Assembly (NCBI RefSeq): GCF_000427295.1
Contig: NZ_ATNM01000163.1
Span: forward strand, 1-43,773
Origin: Cyclobacterium qasimii M12-11B
GTDB lineage: Bacteria > Bacteroidota > Bacteroidia > Cytophagales > Cyclobacteriaceae
Direction: 5' to 3'
Length of the DNA stretch: 43,773 bases
Each line of letters begins with the position of its first letter. Position 1 is the first letter of the stretch. The notes beneath the pieces were generated by a model. The model searched no databases, was not told the DNA's origin, and saw only the letters and a list, made by a program, of their open reading frames with translations. Below, piece after piece: positions 37,032 to 43,773 of the stretch. The position numbers and the translations under genes were made by a program.

Positions 37032-37763
37032 ATGAATCAACTCCCTATTATTTTCGAAGACGATGAATACATAGCCATCAATAAGCCTGCTGGGGTATTG
37101 GTACATAAGACACCTCTTGAGAAGGATCCTGAGGCCTTATTTGCCGTGCAAATACTGGAAGAACAAGTTGGCTATAAGGTTTATCCTATGCATAGAATTG
37201 ACCGTCCAACTACTGGTGTTTTACTTTTTGGAAAGCGTTCCAAAGCAGCTTCAATGCTTCAACCTCAATTCTTTGATAACTCCATTAAAAAATATTACCT
37301 GTCCGTTGTCAGGGGGTACCTTCCAGAGGCACATGGCATAATTGACCATCCTTTGGCAAAAGACATGAAGTCTTTAATGCAAGAGGCCCGTACTGAATAC
37401 TGGTCCCTGGAGAGTACTGAGGTGCCTTACGTCTCTTCAGACAGGTACGCTACCAGCAGGTATTCTTTGGTCAAAGTATATCCACATACAGGCAGAATGC
37501 ATCAAATACGTAGGCATTTTGCTCATTTAAGACATTATATTATCGGTGATACGACCCATGGTGACAATAAGCAAAATAATTTTTTTGCTTCTCAATTTCG
37601 TCTTGCCAATATGATGCTGCATGCTTGGGAATTGAATTTTACCCAACCCTTTTCCAATCAGGCAATAACTATTAATGCTGACATTCCAGAGCATTTCAAA
37701 AAAACCATGAATGATCTTAATTTGTCTGGAGCCGAAATAATGGATCAATCACTTAAATTGTAA
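37032..37763 (+). CDS. truC: RluA-family pseudouridine synthase, TruC-like
   Basis: The protein has 243 residues. The catalytic aspartate is D57 in MHRIDRPTTGVLLFGKRSK. The family segments INKPAGVLVHK (motif I) and YSLVKVYPHTGRMHQIRRHF (motif III), and MMLHAWELNF near the C-terminus are present. The absence of an S4 domain and the IDRPT form point to TruC (tRNA U65) more than to RluA/RluC. The gene follows mnmA by one base, so two tRNA-modification enzymes are co-transcribed; exact target position is inferred from family only. Confidence 0.88.
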   Translation: MNQLPIIFEDDEYIAINKPAGVLVHKTPLEKDPEALFAVQILEEQVGYKVYPMHRIDRPTTGVLLFGKRSKAASMLQPQFFDNSIKKYYLSVVRGYLPEAHGIIDHPLAKDMKSLMQEARTEYWSLESTEVPYVSSDRYATSRYSLVKVYPHTGRMHQIRRHFAHLRHYIIGDTTHGDNKQNNFFASQFRLANMMLHAWELNFTQPFSNQAITINADIPEHFKKTMNDLNLSGAEIMDQSLKL

Positions 37764-37791
37764 ATAATCCAAAAACAAGCAATTAATACAT

Positions 37792-39288
37792 ATGATAAAC
37801 CTAAAACATTTACCTACTGTAGTTGTCCTAATGGTGTTTACTCTTATGAGTACGCAGGGAATTGCACAAAAAGAGAACATCGATAAGGTATTGGGAAGAG
37901 CAGAGGCCCTTTCTCATTTTAAATTCTTAGCCTCAGATGAGCTGAAAGGTAGAGATCCTGTCCGTCCAGAAATTGACATTGCTGCCTTTTATATTGCGAA
38001 TGAATTTGAGCGATATGGTGCGACCCCCATCAATAATTTAAATGGCTATTATCAATATGTTCCCTTTGTAAATTCAACACCTCCTACCGTTGGCACTGTG
38101 AAGTGGAAAGGTAGCAAGCTAAACCATGGCGAAGACCTGTTGATATTAGGTGGAGCTGATATTTCCGGGGAATATGACATGGTAGTGGTTGGTTATGGTT
38201 TTGAGGAAGATTACGAGGGGAAAGATGTAAAAGACAAGTGGGTTGTGGCCAGGGTTGGCGCACCAAACAGGCTAAGTCCTCCAGCGCTTTTTGAGGCTGG
38301 AAGGGAAAAACTTGCAATTGCCCAATCCAAAGGTGCAATAGGGTTGATTGAAATGTACAATGTACCTACCACGCCTTGGCGAATGTTGGTGAATTTCCTC
38401 AATAAGCCTCAATTAAGCATAGACATTGATCCTGAAGGTAACAGTTCCTTTCCATACTTATGGGTAAAAGACCTGAAAGGTACCATGATCAAATCCATTG
38501 CCAATGGCAAAAATGCTATGGAAGTGGAGATCAAGGGAAAAACGAATAGAAAGATTAAGGGTAGAAATGTGGTAGCCATCATAGAAGGAACAGACCCTAA
38601 TTTAAAAGATGAATATGTGATGCTTTCTGCGCATTACGATCATTTGGGAATAGGCCAACCCAATGCTGAAGGGGATTCCATCTACAATGGCGCGAGAGAC
38701 AATGCTGTAGGTACTGCGGCATTGATTCAGGCAGCCAATTATTTTGGTGAAAACCCTCCTAAAAGGTCGATCTTGCTTTGTGCCTGGACGGCTGAAGAAA
38801 AAGGATTGCTTGGATCCTCCTATTTTTCAGATAATCCTCCTTTACCGTTAAAGCAAATTGTTTTCAACCTGAACATTGACAATGGAGGCTACAATGACAC
38901 GAGTCTGGTAACAATAATTGGAATGGGTAGATCCTCTGTAGACCATCATATTTCTGCCGCTGCGGAGGATTTTGGCTTGAAAGCAATTGCTGACCCTGCT
39001 CCTGAACAAGGATTATACGATAGATCTGACAATGTTAGTTTTGCCAAAAAAGGCATTCCAGCACCCACTTTCAGTTTGGGCTTTACAGCCTTTGACGAAG
39101 AAATAGGAAAGTATTACCATCAGGTTACTGATCAGGTAGACAATTTTGATTTGGATTATGCACTGAAGTACTGGAAATCCTATATACTATCTGCTGAAAA
39201 AATTGCAAATGATCCCAAGAGGCCACTATGGGTCGAAGGTGACAAATATGAAAATGCAGCCAAAGCATTGTATGGAAACAGCTATTAA
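37792..39288 (+). CDS. Secreted M28-family zinc metallopeptidase
   Basis: The protein has 498 residues. A signal peptide (1-25, ending GIAQ) precedes a PA-like insert (about 90-235) and the M28 catalytic domain. Zinc ligands and catalytic residues are visible in LSAHYDHLGIG (His), YNGARDNAVGTAAL (bridging Asp), CAWTAEEKGLLGS (Glu pair), NLNIDNGGYND (Asp) and KYYHQVTDQVDNF (late His). M28 enzymes with a PA domain are aminopeptidases of the periplasm or surface. It follows truC by 28 bases and ends at a strong terminator, so it may be the last gene of the mnmA operon. Confidence 0.93.
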   Translation: MINLKHLPTVVVLMVFTLMSTQGIAQKENIDKVLGRAEALSHFKFLASDELKGRDPVRPEIDIAAFYIANEFERYGATPINNLNGYYQYVPFVNSTPPTVGTVKWKGSKLNHGEDLLILGGADISGEYDMVVVGYGFEEDYEGKDVKDKWVVARVGAPNRLSPPALFEAGREKLAIAQSKGAIGLIEMYNVPTTPWRMLVNFLNKPQLSIDIDPEGNSSFPYLWVKDLKGTMIKSIANGKNAMEVEIKGKTNRKIKGRNVVAIIEGTDPNLKDEYVMLSAHYDHLGIGQPNAEGDSIYNGARDNAVGTAALIQAANYFGENPPKRSILLCAWTAEEKGLLGSSYFSDNPPLPLKQIVFNLNIDNGGYNDTSLVTIIGMGRSSVDHHISAAAEDFGLKAIADPAPEQGLYDRSDNVSFAKKGIPAPTFSLGFTAFDEEIGKYYHQVTDQVDNFDLDYALKYWKSYILSAEKIANDPKRPLWVEGDKYENAAKALYGNSY

Positions 39289-39333
39289 TGATAGAAAATA
39301 AAAAGGCTGTATTGCAGCAATAAATATTCCGTC

Positions 39334-39371
39334 ATAAGCCCTATTTTTCACAAAGTAGGGCTTATTTATTT
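39334..39371 (+). terminator. Terminator of the mnmA-truC-M28 operon
   Basis: ATAAGCCCTA (39334-39343) pairs perfectly with 39356-39365 around a 12-base loop, followed by TTATTT. It is 45 bases past the peptidase stop. Confidence 0.75.
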
Positions 39372-39380
39372 GAAGGTATT

Positions 39381-39417
39381 GGATAAATTTTATTCCTGGA
39401 ATTTATCCCAGAAATAA
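39381..39417. repeat. Two mutually exclusive hairpins
   Basis: GGATAAATT (39381-39389) pairs perfectly with 39400-39408, while TTATTCCTGG (39390-39399) pairs 9 of 10 with 39408-39417. The two stems overlap and cannot form together. The GGAATTTAT part resembles the right arm of the hairpin at 312-347, so it may be a decayed member of the same repeat type. Confidence 0.4.
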
Positions 39418-39657
39418 AGACATTTCGACCTCGACACTTTGTCAGATTTGCTTTAAAAAAGACTTACAGCCAAGTCTACCATGATTTCAGCCTTTACGAT
39501 TTTTGGAATTCATCGAATTTGACCATCACCATCAACTTAAAACCATAAATGATTAGAGGAACCAAAATGTTTAAAATAATTGCCTTGAACTAAAAAAATG
39601 AATCAAGGCAATGATCATTTTTGTTTAATGCCTTTATATTGACAAAGCACAACGATG

Positions 39658-41447
39658 TTATCCAACATTAGGTAGTTCAACGGTGAAAACAGTACCTATT
39701 GTGGTATTATTTTCAACATAAATTTTACCTCCGTTCAATTCAATAAATTCCTTACAAAGCGCCAATCCCAATCCTGTCCCATTTTCATCATTGGTTCCCT
39801 TAGTAGAGATTTTCTCCTCAATTTTAAATATTTTACTTAGGTTCTCTTTGGGAATACCAACACCATTGTCTTGAACAAATACCTTAACCATTTTATTATT
39901 TGGAGAGGATTTTATTTTTACTGTTCCTCCTGGGTTTGTAAACTTAATCGCATTAGAAATTAAGTTTCTAAAAACTGTATCGATAGAATTTCTATCGGCA
40001 AATACGAACAAGTCCTTACCAATTTCATTTATAAGGGCTATTTTTTACTTTTTGCATTTTGTGTTTGTAGGCTATAATTTACGTCTATAAGGTCCCAAAC
40101 CGAAACATTCTCAGGGTTAAGTACTATAGCTTCCGTCTGAGACCGTGACCAGCTCAATAAATTCTCTAACAGTTTATAGAGTTGAGAACTAGAGTTGTGA
40201 ATCTCCTGTAACATGTTGGTTTTTTCAGTTTCTGAAAAATGCTCTGGATTTTTCAACAATAAGTCTAAAAGCACCAATAAGCCTGAAAATGGACTGCGTA
40301 AATCATGTGCCAAAATGGAGAAAAATTTATCCTTGGTTTTAATAGTGTGCTGTAATTCTTTGGTTCTTTCTTTAACCGTAATCTCCAGGTCATTTTTCAC
40401 ACTTACCAACACATTTTCTTTATTCTGTCTCAAATTTATAATGATATTTATCATTATAAACCCAACTGTAAACAAAGCTAAAATTATGAATATTAGAATA
40501 TTACGCATAAAAAGGTAGCCTTTTAATGCCTCTGCTCTGTCAATTTTTGTAGTAATACCAATATTCAATTCATCATCCCAAATGCAAACCTCATAAACAT
40601 CCTTTCCTCTTTGGTCTTTAATTTCATTTAAAGCATAGCCCTTACACAATTCCAAATCATGAGTAAAACCTGATTTAGATGAGTCAGCCTTGACATCTTC
40701 TAAATCCTCCGTATGATTCAATTGTTCCTCAAAACGACTGGTTGTAACCGTTTTCCCAAATCTGTTAAAGCCATAGGATTCTCCGGTCTCTCCTATCCTA
40801 CCCAATTCCAATATTCTGGAGAAATCTTTTTTAGTATCCAACCGAATAGAAAATGCGGCAATTATATTACCCTGATTAATTATAGGCGTTACTAAAAACA
40901 TGGTATGCCACTTCTCATCACTGTATTTGCTATCCAAGGCGACATCAGATTTAATAGGGGGAATCAATACTGTTTCACCATCAAGCAATACTTTATCGAG
41001 TAAATATTTATTTTCCTTAGCCATTAAATTCAAACTGCCAGTATTGGCATTTCGCATCGAAAAAACACTTACATAGTTTGGAGCAATAAGAAAAACACCC
41101 AAATCTTCATTTGTACTTAAAATTGGTTGGAAAAACTCTCGCAAATCTGAAGTGATTGGAGAAGAAATCAAAGAAGCTGAATCTTGTTCAAGCAAAAGAA
41201 TTTCGGAAGTATTCTGTACCAAAAAATTATTTTTCGATAATCCTTTAATGGTATTTTGCCTAAAACGAACCCATTGCTTTAGGGCTTCATGAGAAGATTT
41301 ATTTACCGTAACAAGAGATGTTTCAACCGTTTTAATATTGAAACTCTTCAATTCTTTTAAGCTAAAAACAACCAAAACAGTAGCAATCAAAAATGAGATT
41401 GTTAATAACAAATACTCATGTTTTTTTAGTGACAATAATTTTTTCAT
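39658..41447 (-). pseudogene. Membrane sensor histidine kinase (Cache/HisKA), broken by one frameshift
   Basis: The first frame (41447-40038, 469 codons) gives TM1 (about 11-30), a large Cache-like extracytoplasmic sensor (about 35-310, with GRIGETGESYGFNRFG), TM2 (about 313-338), a coiled coil and the HisKA domain with H381 in FFSILAHDLRSPF. The ATPase domain is in the next frame down to 39658: N box DTVFRNLISNAIKFT, G1 VQDNGVGIP, G2 GTGLGLALC. Adding one base to the T6 run at 40041-40046 joins them as KSKKIALINEIGKDLFVFAD, for 596 residues. The stop falls before the ATPase domain, so as given the product could not autophosphorylate. No response regulator lies beside it. Confidence 0.87.
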
Positions 41448-41818
41448 AAAAAATTTTAATTAACTCGAAATCAAATTTATAGGAGGATATTGGCACCTAC
41501 CTTAAAATACTAAAATCAAATTTTGATATTAATTCAATAACATTTTTAAATGCGACTAATGATCTAGAAGCAAGAAGGTTAAAACAATTAATTTGGATTG
41601 CGATGGGTGATAAATCTGAAAACAAACTAAAAGTAACAATATTAAAATAGGCTGTTCCGGGAAAAAATAATCTTTATTATTCGGTCTGCAATATAAGTAT
41701 TATGGAACGATAAAAGTTCAGGTTTTATCATTAATTTACCTCTTTAAAGATGAGCAACATTTTTCTGTATTTTATTGAGGTTTATTGCCATCAGTGACCA
41801 AAATTCCGAACGGTTAAA
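41448..41818. other. Intergenic stretch between the second sensor kinase and the MutS homologue
   Basis: AT-rich. Besides the possible remnant at 41483-41650 and an imperfect CCG...CGG hairpin near 41657-41684, nothing recognisable was seen. The kinase promoter must lie here but no TAnnTTTG match was found. Confidence 0.4.
41483..41650 (+). pseudogene. Possible gene remnant without a start codon
   Basis: Fifty-five sense codons follow directly after a TAG (41480-41482) and end with TAG (41648-41650). The translation begins EDIGTYLKILKSNFDINS and ends KLKVTILK, with balanced, protein-like composition (FLNATNDLEARRLKQLIWIA). There is no ATG, GTG or TTG in its first 40 codons, so it cannot be a whole gene. 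The family was not recognised. It may be the tail of a decayed gene, or chance. Confidence 0.3.
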
Positions 41819-43663
41819 TTAGGACTTTGGAATGTTTGATAGAATATTGATACCACTTTTTTTCATAAGTTCACTTGCATTAAAGTCACTACAAATTTTT
41901 GGATCTAGTTTATAGCTGAAAATCATTTCATTTCCTTTGATTTCACTATTAAAACTAAAATTTGAAACCAACTTTATATTCCCTGATAGCTTTGCAAGCT
42001 CAATATCATGTGTTGCAATAATTCCTGATGTTTTGAGATTACTTAGTTGATTAATCAGTGAAAAACCTCCTTTATACCTATCTTCTGAGTTTGTTCCTTT
42101 AAACATTTCATCCAAAAGGAAATATATGTTCTGATTACCTTCTATCAGCTTCAGCAGTTTTTCGATTCTATTTAATTCTGCATAAAAAGAGGAGACACCT
42201 TGCATTAAATTATCGTGGGTTCGCATACTTGTATAGACTTTCAGGTTAGTAACCTGTCCATTTTTTGCACAACATGGTGCACCCGCTAAGGCCAAAACCA
42301 GGTTTAGGCCAACAGTTCTGAGAAAAGTACTCTTCCCTCCCATATTAGAACCTGTAATCATAATAATCTTACCTGGCGCCTCAGAGTTGAAATCATTTTG
42401 GACTCGTTTATTGGAAATTATTAATGGATGACCTAGGGATTCGAAATGTACAAAATTGTCCTTTTCGGTAATTTCCGGAAAGGTATAGGTTGGATTTGAA
42501 TAGTAAAAACCTGCGAAACTATTCATGACTTCAAACTCGCTTACTACATCAGCCCATGATTTCAAAAAGGCTTTGTTCTTTAATTTCCATTTTTCTGTCC
42601 CGATAATCAAATAAATATCAAATAGTAGAAAGCTATTTAACAGAGGGTAAAAGAGATTTGAACCTATGGGAATCTTTTTAATCGGCTTGTTAAGGGCAAA
42701 ATCCAGCAAATCACATAACCTGTTAATTTCCTGGCTTGCTGAAAACTTACCTTTAATAAGTACCGATTGTAACCTGGTTAATTTCTCAAAACTAAAATTT
42801 TGACTTTCAATCTTATTAATAAGAGCCCGATAACTTTTTAAAGTTTTAAGATTTTCTGTTGAAGTAATAACAATATCCACAATCAAGGGCTTTACTTTCC
42901 TTAAAATCAAATAATTAGCAGAAAAAATCAATATAATGAAGGATAAATAGACATATCCATAGGGTAATATGGGATGTTTCATTAACAAATAAACATTCAG
43001 GATCAATAGCATCGGAAAGGTGATGGCCACTGCTAAATATACTTGGCTATGTTTTAATAAAACAGCTGGTTTTTTTACCCAATCTAATAATTTGAAATAA
43101 TTATTTTCATTATTCTGAAAACACATACCTGCCGCCTGCAGGTCTTGCCTCCAATCTAATTTTTGAGACAATTCCTTTATGGCTTTTTGCCTATCCTTTA
43201 TTTCATTGTTAGGAGCAGGTTCAGATAACCATTCTGCCAAGAGAATCCTACCAGATTCTGTGGTGGTTCTATTGATCAATTGAAAAATGGAATGCTCCCC
43301 AAAAACATCTAAATCGGAGGTATAAGGGTGATTTTGATTAATAAATCTTTGTCCGGTATCAAATTCATCCAGGATACACTTCTCTCTGAGAATTTCGGAT
43401 TCATTTATTTTTTTCAAGAATGAGGTATGCTTTTGCAGGTAATCGATCTTGTTTTGATACCTGATAACCAAAGCAAAACACAGTGCTGAAATAGGTATAA
43501 CAATTAAAAATGGAATGAAGAAATTGTTAATAAAAAAGAATACAAGGATGCTACTTGAAATTAAAAAAACAAGTAATCTAATAAGGGATACTTTGTTCAA
43601 TAACTTACTAATCTTAAGTAAATTATCATCACATGTTTTGATATTGTCACTGTAAATTTTCAA
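41819..43663 (-). CDS. Membrane-anchored MutS-family ATPase
   Basis: The protein has 614 residues. Two hydrophobic hairpins, about 28-68 and about 212-260, predict four membrane segments, which true MutS lacks. The C-terminal MutS domain V is complete: Walker A GSNMGGKSTFLRTVG, then TSMRTHDNLMQGVSSFYAEL, Walker B YFLLDEMFKGTNSEDR and the switch IIATHDIELA. The N-terminal mismatch-recognition domain with its Phe-X-Glu motif is absent, so mismatch repair is unlikely. Related proteins of about 600 residues are common in Bacteroidota with unknown function. The start gives MKIYSDNIKTCDDNLLKISK. It is transcribed alone. Confidence 0.9.
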   Translation of the reverse strand: MKIYSDNIKTCDDNLLKISKLLNKVSLIRLLVFLISSSILVFFFINNFFIPFLIVIPISALCFALVIRYQNKIDYLQKHTSFLKKINESEILREKCILDEFDTGQRFINQNHPYTSDLDVFGEHSIFQLINRTTTESGRILLAEWLSEPAPNNEIKDRQKAIKELSQKLDWRQDLQAAGMCFQNNENNYFKLLDWVKKPAVLLKHSQVYLAVAITFPMLLILNVYLLMKHPILPYGYVYLSFIILIFSANYLILRKVKPLIVDIVITSTENLKTLKSYRALINKIESQNFSFEKLTRLQSVLIKGKFSASQEINRLCDLLDFALNKPIKKIPIGSNLFYPLLNSFLLFDIYLIIGTEKWKLKNKAFLKSWADVVSEFEVMNSFAGFYYSNPTYTFPEITEKDNFVHFESLGHPLIISNKRVQNDFNSEAPGKIIMITGSNMGGKSTFLRTVGLNLVLALAGAPCCAKNGQVTNLKVYTSMRTHDNLMQGVSSFYAELNRIEKLLKLIEGNQNIYFLLDEMFKGTNSEDRYKGGFSLINQLSNLKTSGIIATHDIELAKLSGNIKLVSNFSFNSEIKGNEMIFSYKLDPKICSDFNASELMKKSGINILSNIPKS

Positions 43664-43702
43664 TGGCTGTCAATTCAAAGTAAGTTAAAATTTATATGTT
43701 TT

Positions 43703-43773
43703 ATGAGCTTCAATTATGTTCAAGGTACAAGTAACTCACCTTACCAAAGACCTAAAAACTATTCAATAAAAAT
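43703..43773 (+). CDS. Possible start of a plus-strand gene cut by the window edge
   Basis: An ATG at 43703-43705 opens a frame that runs to the window end without a stop, 23 codons reading MSFNYVQGTSNSPYQRPKNY and on. The Q/N/Y/P-rich start followed by RPKNY resembles the N-terminus of small two-TM CD225-like proteins of Bacteroidota, from memory. It would be divergent from the MutS homologue, with 39 bases between the starts. Too short to confirm. Confidence 0.3.
   Translation, partial: MSFNYVQGTSNSPYQRPKNYSIK

Larger units (their letters stand above)
39289..39657. other. Convergent intergenic stretch
   Basis: Lies between the M28 peptidase and the second sensor kinase, which point towards each other. 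It holds the terminator and the paired hairpins described above. From 39420 to 39657 no gene or clear signal was seen. Confidence 0.5.

Noticed and set aside
1-43773. CRISPR arrays, tRNA or rRNA genes, intact IS or prophage
   Set aside because: No regularly spaced direct repeats, no cloverleaf or rRNA-like stretches, and no transposase, integrase or phage proteins were found on reading both strands.

Overview
The window reads as chromosome of a Bacteroidota bacterium, probably Cytophagales and perhaps Cyclobacteriaceae. The reasons are AT-rich DNA, several -7 boxes of the Bacteroidota type TAnnTTTG, few Shine-Dalgarno sites, and family types typical of that group (Cache-domain NarL-type kinase, membrane-anchored MutS homologue, secreted M28 peptidase, PL8 lyase with sulfatase). 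The genus is inference. No tRNA, rRNA, CRISPR array, intact insertion sequence or phage gene was seen.

Layout. 436-6663 (minus): a tripartite RND efflux operon (outer-membrane factor, adaptor, permease) ending in a secreted DsrE-like protein. 6957-9101: outer-membrane phospholipase A, a hypothetical gene and a small secreted protein with three GPxAKNxKxW repeats. 9240-11569: a NarL-type response regulator and its frameshifted sensor kinase. 11763-18604: a TetR-led operon with an outer-membrane barrel, one LolD/MacB-type ATPase, three FtsX-type permeases and a LolA-like periplasmic carrier, which looks like a regulated lipid or lipoprotein export route. 19190-22443: serine hydrolase, small conserved protein, AI-2E-family transporter. 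22649-26453 (plus): an orphan MbtH-like protein, then a PL8 polysaccharide lyase and a sulfatase. 26743-33283 (minus): an ACP-like gene that lacks the phosphopantetheine serine, then a second RND operon under a GbsR/MarR regulator with two operators of the same design. 33798-39288: a gluconokinase/6-phosphogluconate dehydrogenase fusion (minus), then mnmA, an RluA/TruC-type pseudouridine synthase and an M28 peptidase (plus). 39658-43663 (minus): a second frameshifted sensor kinase and a membrane MutS homologue. The start of another plus-strand gene may lie at the right edge.

The most striking pattern is quality-related. Five genes (two sensor kinases, serine hydrolase, small conserved protein, sulfatase) carry six apparent single-base deletions. 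Each lies in or next to a homopolymer run, and adding one base to the run restores a full-length, family-consistent protein. One shared direction and one shared context point to homopolymer under-calling in the assembly more than to true gene decay, although only reads can decide.

Biologically, the best leads are the three-permease Lol-like operon with an operator placed over its inferred start site, the orphan MbtH protein, the GntK-Gnd fusion, the twin GTTC-N10-GAAC operators, and the repeat-containing small secreted protein.
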